From Paracoccus bogoriensis (GTDB taxonomy: Bacteria > Pseudomonadota > Alphaproteobacteria > Rhodobacterales > Rhodobacteraceae): a DNA stretch of 64,000 nt. The stretch lies in contig NZ_JAHYSR010000014.1 of assembly GCF_019431455.1 (NCBI RefSeq), positions 1-64,000 of the forward strand, written 5' to 3'. The notes below the pieces were generated by a model that saw only the letters and a program-made list of their open reading frames with translations, made no database searches and was not told the origin of the DNA. This document shows positions 47,176 through 55,510 of this stretch, one piece after another. Within the stretch, counting starts at the first letter, position 1; the number at the start of each line of letters is the position of its first letter. The translations under genes and the position numbers were made by a program.

Positions 47176-47511
47176 ATGTCTCGTCCGCTTGCCGCATTTC
47201 TGATTCTGATTGTCGCGCTGACCAGCATTGGGCTGGGTTCGGCCCGCGGGACAGCGCGGATCGGCGGTGAGGTCGTGCTTTGCACCGGCCAGGACGTTGT
47301 CGTGACGCGGCTGCCTGCCGATCCTGACCGAAGCAGCGCGCATCTTTGCCCGGACATGGCGCTGTCGCTGATGGCCGCCGCCGCCCCGCCCTATGCGGCC
47401 GTGCCCGACCGCGCGGCCATGCCGCAACCGATACCGCCCGCCGCGCTTGGCTCCCTCGCCGCCGCCGCGACGCGCCCGGTGCGGGTCAGGGGACCGCCCG
47501 CCGGGGCTTGA
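47176..47511 (+). CDS. small exported protein, candidate CutF-like copper leader
   Basis: The 111-residue protein has a signal peptide (residues about 1-24). The mature part has two cysteines, C36 (GGEVVLCTG) and C58 (SSAHLCPDMAL), and a proline-rich C-terminus ending RVRGPPAGA. It resembles the DUF2946-like small proteins at copper loci. Its stop codon lies in a hairpin loop, 40 bp before the PCu(A)C gene. In Rhodobacter capsulatus the nascent exported protein CutF controls translation of the next copper gene through cysteines, a proline-rich end and a stem-loop; this gene has comparable parts. The function is inferred. Confidence 0.7.
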   Translation: MSRPLAAFLILIVALTSIGLGSARGTARIGGEVVLCTGQDVVVTRLPADPDRSSAHLCPDMALSLMAAAAPPYAAVPDRAAMPQPIPPAALGSLAAAATRPVRVRGPPAGA

Positions 47512-47517
47512 GCCCCG
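47502..47517 (+). promoter_or_regulatory. hairpin with the stop codon in its loop
   Basis: CGGGGCT (47502-47508) and AGCCCCG (47511-47517) pair perfectly around TG. The TGA of the preceding gene is 47509-47511. The ribosome binding site AAGGA of the PCu(A)C gene lies about 25 bases downstream and is not part of this stem. Confidence 0.6.
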
Positions 47518-47550
47518 AACGGAAAACCCTGACAGATCAAGGATACCAAC

Positions 47551-48069
47551 ATGACGAAACTTGCCTTTTTCGCGGGCGCGATCGCTCTTGTTCCCTTTGC
47601 CGCGCTGGCCCATGACGGGATGCATGTGAACGACGCCTATGCCCGCAGCGCCAATCCGATGACCGGAGCGGTCTTCATGGAACTGGAAAATCATCGCGAG
47701 GTCGATTGCACTCTGGTCTCGGCCGCTTCGGATGCGGCCGAACGGGTCGAGCTGCACACCCATCTGCACGAGGATGGGGTGATGAAGATGGTCGAAGTCG
47801 AAGAGGGATTCCTGATCCCCGCTGGCGAAACGAGGCTGCTGGACCGGGGCGGCGATCATGTGATGCTGCTGGGTTTGACGCAGCCTCTGGCGGATGGCGA
47901 CATCGTGCGCCTTTCGCTGGATTTCGGCGAATGCGGCACCGAGGAAATCGAGGCCGTCGTCGATAATCAGCGCATGGGTGGCGGCCATGGCCAGGGTCAC
48001 GGCCACGGTGACAGCGAGGCTCACGATCACGGCCACAGCCATGCCGAGGGCGAACACAAGAGCCACTGA
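47551..48069 (+). CDS. periplasmic copper chaperone PCu(A)C with His-rich tail
   Basis: The 172-residue protein has a Sec signal (cut after AALA, about residue 20). The PCu(A)C fold supplies the copper ligands in HTHLHEDGVMKM and the downstream HVMLLG. After residue about 142 a tail of roughly 30 residues has nine histidines in HG/HD/HS pairs. It delivers copper to cytochrome oxidase or other cuproproteins in the periplasm. Convergent copA and the small exported protein upstream make a copper block. Confidence 0.92.
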   Translation: MTKLAFFAGAIALVPFAALAHDGMHVNDAYARSANPMTGAVFMELENHREVDCTLVSAASDAAERVELHTHLHEDGVMKMVEVEEGFLIPAGETRLLDRGGDHVMLLGLTQPLADGDIVRLSLDFGECGTEEIEAVVDNQRMGGGHGQGHGHGDSEAHDHGHSHAEGEHKSH

Positions 48070-48079
48070 AGTCACGCCC

Positions 48080-48105
48080 GCGGGTCCGGCCGGTGCCGGG
48101 CCCGC
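48080..48105. terminator. terminator between convergent copper genes
   Basis: An 11-bp stem with one G-U pair (48080-48090 with 48095-48105) has a CGGT loop. It can end both the chaperone and copA transcripts. Confidence 0.7.
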
Positions 48106-48114
48106 CTGTTCCCA

Positions 48115-50532
48115 TTAGCCCGCGCGGCGCAGGCGCAGTGCGTTGCCGATCACGCTGACCGAGGACAGCGCCATCGCCCCCGCCCCCAGCATGGGCGAAA
48201 GAGCCGGGCCTCCGAAGGGGACCAGAACGCCCATCGCCACCGGGATCAGCGCGGTATTGTAGGCAAAGGCCCAGAACAGGTTCTGCCGGATGTTGCGCAT
48301 CACCGCCCGCGACAGCCGAAGCGCCCGGACCACCCCCGCCGATTCGCCAGAGATCAGCACGGCATCCGCCGCCTCGATGGCGATGTCGGTGCCGCTGCCG
48401 ATGGCCAGCCCAGTCTCGGCGGCGGCCAGGGCCGGGGCATCGTTGATCCCGTCGCCCACAAAGACCGTGCCTGCACCCATGGCGCGGATCTCTTGCAGCT
48501 TCTGCTGCGGCGAAAGGCCGGCCTTGACCTCGTCCAGCCCCAGTTCCGCGCCCACGGCTTGCGCGGTGGCGGGCACGTCGCCTGACAGCATCACGACCCG
48601 CAGGCCCATCGCGCGAAGGGCGGCGACGGTTGTCTTGGCATCCGGGCGCAGCCTGTCCGACAGGGCAAGGCTGGCGACATGGCGGCCATTGATCGCCAGG
48701 TGCACCGGTGTCGCGCCCGCGCGGGCTACAGCCTCGGCCTGGTCCATCAAGGCGGGGGCGGCGGCAATGCCCGCCTCGGTCAGCGCCGTCTCGTTGCCGA
48801 TCAGCAGCGAGAGGCCATCGACTTCGGCCGTCAGGCCGCGCCCGGCCTCGGCCCTGACGCTTGTGGCGCGCGGCAGGGACAAGGCGCGCGCCTCGGCCTC
48901 GTGCAGGATCGCGCGGGCGAGGGGGTGTTCGGATTGCGCCTCCGCTGCGGCCATCAGCGCCAGCGCGTGATCCTCGGTCAGGCCTCTGGTCCAGATGCCG
49001 CTTACCGAGGGGCGGCCCAAGGTCAGCGTGCCGGTCTTGTCGAAGCCGATCACGCGGGCCGAGGCCAGTTTTTGCAGCGCATCGCCGCGCCGGAACAGGA
49101 CGCCCAGTTCCGCACCGCGCCCGCTGCCGACCATCACCGAGACCGGCACGGCCAGCCCCATCGCGCAGGGACAGGCGATGATCAGGACGGCGACCGCCGC
49201 CGTGACGGCCTCGGCCAGGCCAGGTCCGAAGGCCAGCCACAAGGCCAGCGTCAACGCCGACAGCGCGATGATGACCGGCACGAAGATGCGCGTCACCCGG
49301 TCAACCAGCGCCTGAACAGGCAGGCGGGTGGCCTGCGCGGATTCCACCATCGCCACGATCCGCGACAGCACCGTATCGGCGCCCGTCGCCTCGACCCGGT
49401 AGGTCAGGGCCGAGCCGCCGTTCAGCGTGCCGCCCGTGACCTTGTCGCCGGGCGATTTCAGCACGGGCAGAGGCTCGCCGGTCAGCATGGATTCGTCGAT
49501 ATGGCCCTGACCCTCGGTCACGGTTCCGTCCAGCGCCACACGTTCGCCCGGTTGCAGCAAGACCAGATCGCCGGGCCGCAGGGATGCGGTCGGCACCAGA
49601 ACCGACTTGCCGTCGCGGATCAGGCGGGCCTGATCAGGTGCCAGTGCGATCAGGCGGCGGATCGCCTCGCCCGCCTTGCCGCGCGCGCGGGCCTCCAGGT
49701 AGCGGCCGGTCAGGATCAGCGTGGCGATGACGGCGGCGGCCTCGAACCAGACATGGCGCGAGGCTTCGGGCACCAGCCCCGGCGCCAGTGTCACGACCGA
49801 CGAGAACAGGAACGCCGTGCCCGCACCAAGTGCCACCAGGCTGTTCATCTCGGGCGCGCCGCGCAGCAGGGCCGGGATACCCGTGGTGAAGAAGCGTCGT
49901 CCCGGCCCCGCCAGAACAGCAGCCGTCAGCGCCATCTGGACCAGCCACAGTTTTTGGTGGCCGACAAGCCCGTGCAGCCAGTGGTGGAAGGCCGGGACCG
50001 CATGGCCGCCCATTTCCAGCACGAAGACCGGCAGGGTCAGCAGCCCGGCCCGCAGCGCATCGGCGCGCAAGGTGCGCGCCTCGGTGTCGTGCACGGGGGC
50101 CTTGGCCGCGTCGGTGCCTGCGGGGCGCGCGGGATAGCCAAGCCGCGTGATCATGTCGGCCAGATCCTCCGCACCGACCGAGGGCGCGTGGCTGATCGTT
50201 GCCGCGCGTGTGGCCAGGTTCACCTGCGCTTCGGCGATGTCGGGGCGAGATTGCAGGGCGCGCTGGATGCGCGCGGCACAGGCGCCGCAAGTCATGCCCT
50301 CGATCTTGATCCGGGTGGTGGTCAGTTCGGCGGGATAGCCCGCTCGGGTCAGCGCGTCCTGCACTTGCGCCAGGGTCGCCCCGTCCAGCCGTAGCTGGGC
50401 GTGCCGGGTCATGGGGTTCACATTGGGTTCGATCACGCCGGGCAGGGCGGCCAACGCCCTGGTCGCGCGCGCGGCGCAGCCCCCGCAGGAGATGCCGCGC
50501 AGGGGAAGGTCGATGATGTCGGTCTGGGTCAT
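48115..50532 (-). CDS. copA: copper-translocating P-type ATPase
   Basis: The 805-residue Cu(I) exporter has two heavy-metal-associated domains with C16/C19 (SCGGC) and C82/C85 (TCGAC). Eight membrane segments follow, with the CPC metal site (ACPCAMGL), the phosphorylation motif DKTGT, the HP motif (SEHPLARA) and the hinge GDGINDAPAL. The start at 50532 is the first ATG giving a normal HMA domain; the frame upstream is Arg/Pro-rich and different in character. No strong ribosome binding site is visible, which fits the idea of translational control. Confidence 0.95.
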   Translation of the reverse strand: MTQTDIIDLPLRGISCGGCAARATRALAALPGVIEPNVNPMTRHAQLRLDGATLAQVQDALTRAGYPAELTTTRIKIEGMTCGACAARIQRALQSRPDIAEAQVNLATRAATISHAPSVGAEDLADMITRLGYPARPAGTDAAKAPVHDTEARTLRADALRAGLLTLPVFVLEMGGHAVPAFHHWLHGLVGHQKLWLVQMALTAAVLAGPGRRFFTTGIPALLRGAPEMNSLVALGAGTAFLFSSVVTLAPGLVPEASRHVWFEAAAVIATLILTGRYLEARARGKAGEAIRRLIALAPDQARLIRDGKSVLVPTASLRPGDLVLLQPGERVALDGTVTEGQGHIDESMLTGEPLPVLKSPGDKVTGGTLNGGSALTYRVEATGADTVLSRIVAMVESAQATRLPVQALVDRVTRIFVPVIIALSALTLALWLAFGPGLAEAVTAAVAVLIIACPCAMGLAVPVSVMVGSGRGAELGVLFRRGDALQKLASARVIGFDKTGTLTLGRPSVSGIWTRGLTEDHALALMAAAEAQSEHPLARAILHEAEARALSLPRATSVRAEAGRGLTAEVDGLSLLIGNETALTEAGIAAAPALMDQAEAVARAGATPVHLAINGRHVASLALSDRLRPDAKTTVAALRAMGLRVVMLSGDVPATAQAVGAELGLDEVKAGLSPQQKLQEIRAMGAGTVFVGDGINDAPALAAAETGLAIGSGTDIAIEAADAVLISGESAGVVRALRLSRAVMRNIRQNLFWAFAYNTALIPVAMGVLVPFGGPALSPMLGAGAMALSSVSVIGNALRLRRAG

Positions 50533-50543
50533 GGTGATGTCCG

Positions 50544-50576
50544 CTGAGAAGGGCCGGGAAGGGCAGTTTTTCTCAG
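50544..50576 (-). promoter_or_regulatory. inverted repeat in the copA leader
   Basis: CTGAGAA (50544-50550) and TTCTCAG (50570-50576) can pair around a 19-base loop containing CCCTTCCCGGCCC on the coding strand. It lies 12 bp before the copA ATG and covers the stop codon of the small Cys-rich frame upstream. It could mask the copA translation start. Confidence 0.4.
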
Positions 50577-50803
50577 GCGGCGGGCGGGGCCTGCGGATGC
50601 GCGGGCGCGGCGCGGGGCGGGAAGGCGGCGCGCGGCGGGTGCCGGTCGGGCCTGGGCCGGCGCGGCGCCTGCGTCTGGGGGTGGCTGGCCGGGCGCAGGC
50701 AGCGGCAGGCGCGATCACCGCACCCGCGGCACAGATGCCGGGGGCGCGGCGCCTCGCGGCGGGGCGCGTTGCGGTGCGCGTTCCGGGGGGCTGCACAACA
50801 CAT
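50573..50803 (-). CDS. possible small Cys/His/Pro-rich leader frame before copA
   Basis: An ATG at 50803 opens a 76-residue frame beginning MCCAAPRNAHRNAP, with C25/C28 and C33/C35 (HLCRGCGDRACRC) and a Pro/Ala-rich end (PPRAAPAHPQAPPAA). It stops 41 bp before copA. The composition could be a by-product of very high GC; there is no signal peptide and only a weak AGGG before the ATG. A longer version from 50845 is possible. No gene is otherwise visible between 50533 and 50916. Confidence 0.25.
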   Translation of the reverse strand: MCCAAPRNAHRNAPRREAPRPRHLCRGCGDRACRCLRPASHPQTQAPRRPRPDRHPPRAAFPPRAAPAHPQAPPAA

Positions 50804-50916
50804 CACCCTGAGATGTGCCTCGGATGGCTTCGCGTCAAGCGCCATCAGCGCCACAAGTTGCGCGCGTCGCCCTTTAGCGGTTATCCTGACCGCAGGGAAT
50901 GATACGGGATACCGCC

Positions 50917-51459
50917 ATGAACCGCCGTCAGATGTTGTTGTCCACTCTGCCCCTGCTGGCCCTGCCTTCGGTCGCATGGGCGCAGGCAGCCGACCCCTAT
51001 GCCCCGACCGAGGTCGCCATCCGCGACGATTTCGAGGTGGGCAGCATTGTCGTCGTCAGTCGGGACTTCTTTCTGTATCACGTGATCGCGCCGGGCCGGG
51101 CGATTCGCTACGGTGTTGCCGTAGGCCGTGACGAACTGGTCTGGAAGGGCAAGGCCACGATCGGGCGCAAGGTCGAATGGCCCAGCTGGCGTCCCACGCC
51201 CGAGATGATCGCCCGCAACCCCGCCGCCTACGAGAAATACAAGGATGGTATGCCGGGCGGGCCGCAGAACCCGTTGGGCGCGCGGGCGCTGTATCTCTAT
51301 AACGACCGCGGGCAGGACACCGCCATCCGCATCCACGGCACGACCGAGCCGGGCTCGATCGGGCGTGCAGTCTCGAATGGCTGTCTCAGAATGCGGAACG
51401 AGGCGGTCATGAGCCTCTATGACCGCGTTCCCATCGGCACCCCGGTTTACGTGTTCTGA
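50917..51459 (+). CDS. L,D-transpeptidase (YkuD family)
   Basis: The 180-residue protein has a signal peptide (MNRRQMLLSTLPLLALPSVA) and a YkuD domain with the catalytic histidine in RIHGTTEP and cysteine in SNGCLRM. It forms 3-3 peptidoglycan crosslinks or attaches lipoproteins in the periplasm. An ATG at 50899 is in frame, but 50917 starts the signal directly. It stands alone between the copper block and the pentitol locus. Confidence 0.92.
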   Translation: MNRRQMLLSTLPLLALPSVAWAQAADPYAPTEVAIRDDFEVGSIVVVSRDFFLYHVIAPGRAIRYGVAVGRDELVWKGKATIGRKVEWPSWRPTPEMIARNPAAYEKYKDGMPGGPQNPLGARALYLYNDRGQDTAIRIHGTTEPGSIGRAVSNGCLRMRNEAVMSLYDRVPIGTPVYVF

Positions 51460-51842
51460 TCGGTTCTGCCAGATCCTGTCAGATGGTTCCAGCGTCGCGG
51501 CCGGAGCCTTTGGGTGAGAGGGCTGCGATCTGAAAGACCGCACGCGGTCGCAGATGATCCGGCAGCGGGGCAGAGAGCCGCCCGCCGACCGCAAGCGGAT
51601 GGCCCTTGGCCAAGCGCCGGCTGGACCCGCCCGTCAGACAGGTCGCCTTTCCCGGTCTTGCGGGGGGCTTCGGTCCTTCTGGCCCTGTGGTCGTCGGAAG
51701 GGTGCAAGCCAAGGGCGCGGTGCTTGCGACCATCCGACCGCGCGTTCAGGCAATCACCCGCTTTGGTGGCGCTGCGTCATGCCGTTTTGCGTCTTGCTGT
51801 GAAACTGGCGACGGCCATTGATCCCTGTTCTTGCAATCGCGA
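51460..51842. other. 383-bp gap without a recognisable gene, with a nested hairpin
   Basis: No coding frame here has a convincing start or composition. At 51522-51566 the sequence can fold as nested arms: GCTGC with GCAGC, GATCTG with CAGAT, and GACCGC with GCGGTC around a two-base loop. No T run follows, so it is not a simple terminator. It could be a small RNA, an unrecognised leader or a decayed gene. Confidence 0.3.
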
Positions 51843-53456
51843 TCACGCGGGCGCGGCCCCGGTCAGGCCGCGAGCCACACGGTCGGCCTGTTGCAGCAAG
51901 GCGAAGGCGCGCGCGCGGCGGTCGTGAAGCGCCGCGATCCGCCCCCCGGCGGGGTGAAAGCGCGCCCTTTCGCGCGACATCGCGGCCATCGCGTCACCAA
52001 GCGTCGCGGCATGGCCCGACGTGACCGCCCCCAGCATCGCGGCGCCCAGCAGCACCGGCTCGGGGCAGTCCGTATCCATGACCGGCAGGCCGCTGGCGTC
52101 GGCCAGCAATTGCTTGACCGCGTCGCTTGCCCCTGCACCGCCGCTGATGGCGACAAGGTGGGGCGTCACGCCCTGTGCGGCCTGCGCCTCGATGATCTGG
52201 CGCAGCCCGTAGCCGATGCCGTAGAGCCCCGCGACGTAAAACCCCAGCAGATCGCCTTGGCCCCGATCCATGCCCAGGCCGGACAGGACCGCGCCGGCAT
52301 GGGGATCGGCATGAGGCGCGCGGTTGCCCAGGAAATCCGGCACGACCATGCGGCTGCCCGCCAGATCGACTGCCTGGCTGACATCGGGACACAGCGCCTG
52401 AAGCCGCGACAGAAGGTGGTCCTGGATCGAGCCGCCTCCGGTCCTGATCTGTGCGCTTGCGGGGTGGGTCGCGATGATCTGGGCGATGGCCTCGCCCGCC
52501 GCGGACTGGCCGCCCTCGGACAGCCAGAGGCCGGGGATCATCGCGGAATGATAGGGCCCCCAGATGCCCGGCACGAAATGCGGCTGCGGCGACGACGCCA
52601 TCGTGCAGGCCGAGGTGCCGAAGACATAGGCCATCACGGCCTCGGGGCCGGCATCGCGTGCCGCCCCCACGGTTGCGATGCCGCCCGCATGAGCGTCGAT
52701 CAGTCCCGCGCCGACCGGCGTGCCGGGCCGCAGCCCCATTTCCGCTGCGGCCTCGGGGGTCAGGCCTGCGCCAAGCGGCGTGCCGGGCTGCACAATCGTC
52801 TGGCCGATGCGGGCGAAATCCTCGCTGGCCAGCGCGCCCAGCCCGATCTGGTGGAAGTAGCTTGCGTCCCAACGCTGCTCATGGGCCAGATAGGTCCACT
52901 TGCACGTCACCGTGCAGGCCGAGCGGGCCAGACTGCCCGTTGCGGCCCAGGTCAGAAAATCGGCCAGGTCCAGGAAATGCCCGGCGCGTGCAAATGCCTC
53001 TGGCATGGTTTCGGCCAGCCACAGAAGTTTCGGCGTCTGCATCTCGGGCGAGATGCGCCCGCCGACATAGTCCAGCACCGGATGGCCGGTCGCGTTGATC
53101 CGCTCGGCCTGGTCGGTCGCGCGGTGATCCATCCAGACGATCACGTTACGCGCCGGATCGCCCGAGGGGCCGATGGCCATGGGCTGCCCGGCGCGGTCCA
53201 GCACCACCAGCGAGCAGGCCGCGTCGAAGCCGATCCCCGCGACGCGCGCCGGGTCGGTTCCCGCCACGGTCTGCCGGACGCTGGCGCAAACGGCGGTCCA
53301 GATCGCGGCGCTGGACTGCTCGACGATATCGCCGCCCTCGCGCCAGATGGGAAAGGGGGTCTTGTGGCTGGCCAGCAGCGTGCCGGTCTGGTCGAACAGC
53401 CCCGCCCGCGCGCTGCCGGTGCCGACATCGACGCCGATGAACAGAGGCCCGGCCAT
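51843..53456 (-). CDS. rbtK: FGGY carbohydrate kinase, probable D-ribulokinase
   Basis: The 537-residue kinase has the N-terminal FGGY phosphate loop (GVDVGTGSARAGLFD), then WMDHRA, TPKLLWL and the C-terminal ISGGAGASD loop. Its start codon overlaps the stop of ribitol 2-dehydrogenase by one base. The dehydrogenase makes D-ribulose, so phosphorylation to D-ribulose-5-phosphate is the natural role. Sequence alone would also allow L-ribulose or another ketose. Confidence 0.87.
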   Translation of the reverse strand: MAGPLFIGVDVGTGSARAGLFDQTGTLLASHKTPFPIWREGGDIVEQSSAAIWTAVCASVRQTVAGTDPARVAGIGFDAACSLVVLDRAGQPMAIGPSGDPARNVIVWMDHRATDQAERINATGHPVLDYVGGRISPEMQTPKLLWLAETMPEAFARAGHFLDLADFLTWAATGSLARSACTVTCKWTYLAHEQRWDASYFHQIGLGALASEDFARIGQTIVQPGTPLGAGLTPEAAAEMGLRPGTPVGAGLIDAHAGGIATVGAARDAGPEAVMAYVFGTSACTMASSPQPHFVPGIWGPYHSAMIPGLWLSEGGQSAAGEAIAQIIATHPASAQIRTGGGSIQDHLLSRLQALCPDVSQAVDLAGSRMVVPDFLGNRAPHADPHAGAVLSGLGMDRGQGDLLGFYVAGLYGIGYGLRQIIEAQAAQGVTPHLVAISGGAGASDAVKQLLADASGLPVMDTDCPEPVLLGAAMLGAVTSGHAATLGDAMAAMSRERARFHPAGGRIAALHDRRARAFALLQQADRVARGLTGAAPA

Positions 53457-54184
53457 CACAGATCCACCGCGTTGGGCAGGATCACCAGATCGCGGATCAC
53501 CACGTTGCGCGGCCGCGTCAGCATGAAGACGACGCAATCGGCGACCTCTTCGGGCTGCATCAGGCTGCCCTCGGCCAGGGCCTGATCCATCTTGGCCTTG
53601 GGCCAGTCGTCCAGAAGCGCGGTCACGACCGGGCCGGGCAGCACCGCGCCCACCCTGACGCCGTGGCTCGACATCTGTCGCCGCAGCGTATGCGTGAAGG
53701 CCTGGATCGCGTGTTTCGAGGCGGTATAGACCGGCTCCCACACCACCGGCACGACGCCCGCGATGGAGCTGGTCAGGATCACGTCGCCCGACCCTTGCAC
53801 CACCATATGCGGCAGCACCGCGCGGATCGTTCGGAAGGCCGCGTTGATGTTGAGGTTCAGCACCCGGTCCCAGGCATCGGGATCGCCGGTCAGCACCGCG
53901 CCGCCCACATAGGCGCCCGCATTGGCGTGGAACACGTCCAGCCGCCCGGTCGCGGCCAGAATCTGCGGCAGCATCGCATCGACGCTGGCGGGGTCGGTCA
54001 CATCGGTGACTACCCCATGCGCGCCCGGACCCAGTTCGTCGCAAAGCGCCGCCAGCCTGTCGCCCGCCCGGTCGATCAGCGCCACCTCGGCCCCCGCCGC
54101 AAGGCAGGCGCGCGCGCAGGCCAGCCCGATCCCCGAGGCCGCCCCGGTGATGGCCACGGTCTTTCCGCCCAGTGCGTTCATCAT
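53456..54184 (-). CDS. rbtD: ribitol 2-dehydrogenase
   Basis: This 242-residue short-chain dehydrogenase oxidises ribitol to D-ribulose with NAD. The cofactor motif is TGAASGIG, the active site YTASK with an upstream SSIAGV serine. Blocks [31 protein letters not shown] and [11 protein letters not shown] match the Klebsiella ribitol dehydrogenase I remember almost residue for residue. It is translationally coupled to the downstream kinase. Confidence 0.93.
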   Translation of the reverse strand: MMNALGGKTVAITGAASGIGLACARACLAAGAEVALIDRAGDRLAALCDELGPGAHGVVTDVTDPASVDAMLPQILAATGRLDVFHANAGAYVGGAVLTGDPDAWDRVLNLNINAAFRTIRAVLPHMVVQGSGDVILTSSIAGVVPVVWEPVYTASKHAIQAFTHTLRRQMSSHGVRVGAVLPGPVVTALLDDWPKAKMDQALAEGSLMQPEEVADCVVFMLTRPRNVVIRDLVILPNAVDL

Positions 54185-54194
54185 TCCCCCCGTT

Positions 54195-54956
54195 CTAGAT
54201 GCTGGAATAGCCGCCCTCGATCATCATCACTGCGCCGTTCACCAGATCGGACGCGCCAGAGGCCAGATACAGGGCCATGTCCGCGATCTCGACCGGCTGG
54301 CCGAAGCGGCCAAGCGGCGTGCGTGCGATGAACGGGTCTCGCCGTTCGGGCGCGGACCACAGCGCCTCGCCCATCTCGGTCAGCACGACGGTCGGGCAGA
54401 TCGCATTGACCTGCACGTTATAGGGCGCGGCCTCGGTCATCAGCGCCTTGGTCAGCGCATTCAGCCCCCCTTTCGAGGCCGCATAGGCCGCATGATCGGG
54501 CAGGGCGATCACCCCGGTCTGGCTGGAAATGTTGATGATCTTGCCCATGCGCCTTTCGATCATCCCGGGAAGCACAGCTTGCGACAGGATGAAGGGCGCG
54601 GTCAGGTTCACGGCCAGCGTGCGCTGCCAATCGGCCGCGTCATAGCCGATCACGGGGCCGGTCAGCGCGATGCCCGCGCTGTTGACCAGAATGTCGATCC
54701 GTCCCGTGGCCAGCGCGCGATGCGCCACGCCCGCCGCATCATCGGCCAGATCGCCCGTCACCAGATCGCAGGATCGGCCCGCGCGGCGGATGGTCCTGGC
54801 CAGATCCTCCAGCCGGGCGGCGTCGCGGCCCTGGGCCACGATATCGGCCCCTGCATCGGCAAAGACCTCGGCAATGGCGCGGCCGATCCCCGAGGATGCG
54901 CCTGTGATCAGGGCGCGCTTACCGGTCAGGCTGAAGCGTCGGGTCCAGTCGGGCAT
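54195..54956 (-). CDS. short-chain dehydrogenase of the pentitol locus
   Basis: The 253-residue SDR has the cofactor motif [12 protein letters not shown], and the active site with serine in NISSQTG and YAASK. It belongs to the large polyol/gluconate type group, with a GGYSS C-terminus. A third polyol or sugar-acid substrate, such as a tetritol, is possible. A GTG at 54962 would overlap the upstream stop codon; the ATG at 54956 has GGAG five bases before it and is preferred. Confidence 0.85.
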   Translation of the reverse strand: MPDWTRRFSLTGKRALITGASSGIGRAIAEVFADAGADIVAQGRDAARLEDLARTIRRAGRSCDLVTGDLADDAAGVAHRALATGRIDILVNSAGIALTGPVIGYDAADWQRTLAVNLTAPFILSQAVLPGMIERRMGKIINISSQTGVIALPDHAAYAASKGGLNALTKALMTEAAPYNVQVNAICPTVVLTEMGEALWSAPERRDPFIARTPLGRFGQPVEIADMALYLASGASDLVNGAVMMIEGGYSSI

Positions 54957-54958
54957 GG

Positions 54959-55507
54959 TCACTCCAGATTCGTGTGGCGCGCGCGCATGGCATCAGGGGT
55001 GATGCCAAGACGGTCGCGCAGGTCCAGAACCAGAAGTTCGGAAAAGAGCAGCATCAGCACCTCGTAGAGCGAACCCATCGGCAGGATCGAACCCGCGCCC
55101 GCATCATCGGCCATGGTCTGTGCGGGTAGATGCACGACCAGATCTGCGGCACGCGGCACCGTGCCTTGTGGTTGCGCGGTCAGGCAGGCGACCTGCGCCC
55201 CTGCCTCGCGCGCTGTCGCTGCCAGCGAGGCCACGGTGCCGAAATGCCCGGGTCCTGCGCTGACCAGCAGCAGATCCCCCGGGCCAATTGGTGGAACGGT
55301 CATGTCTCCTACCACATGCGTGTCCAGCCCCAGATGGAACAGCCGCATCGCCAGGGCGCGCATCATCAGCCCTTCGCGCCCGACGCCGTGGCAGGCGATG
55401 CGTCCAGCCCCGGCCAGTGCCTGCGCCAGGGGGGCGATCTGGGCCAGCACCTCGGGGGCAAGGCCGGGGCGCAATTCATCAAGCAGGCGGTCGGCAGGTG
55501 CGGTCAT
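54959..55507 (-). CDS. SIS-domain sugar phosphate isomerase
   Basis: The 182-residue SIS protein resembles 6-phospho-3-hexuloisomerase: [21 protein letters not shown], the [15 protein letters not shown] phosphate-binding loop, and the [17 protein letters not shown] helix. No hexulose phosphate synthase is nearby, so an isomerase step on a pentulose or other ketose phosphate in this pathway is more likely. It lies 3 bp from the xylitol-type dehydrogenase gene. Confidence 0.85.
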   Translation of the reverse strand: MTAPADRLLDELRPGLAPEVLAQIAPLAQALAGAGRIACHGVGREGLMMRALAMRLFHLGLDTHVVGDMTVPPIGPGDLLLVSAGPGHFGTVASLAATAREAGAQVACLTAQPQGTVPRAADLVVHLPAQTMADDAGAGSILPMGSLYEVLMLLFSELLVLDLRDRLGITPDAMRARHTNLE

Positions 55508-55510
55508 GGC

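Noticed and set aside
51447-51707. Short minus-strand frames in the gap before the pentitol operon.
   Set aside because: No ribosome binding site, no recognisable domain, and Arg/Pro/Gly-rich composition as in other shadow frames.
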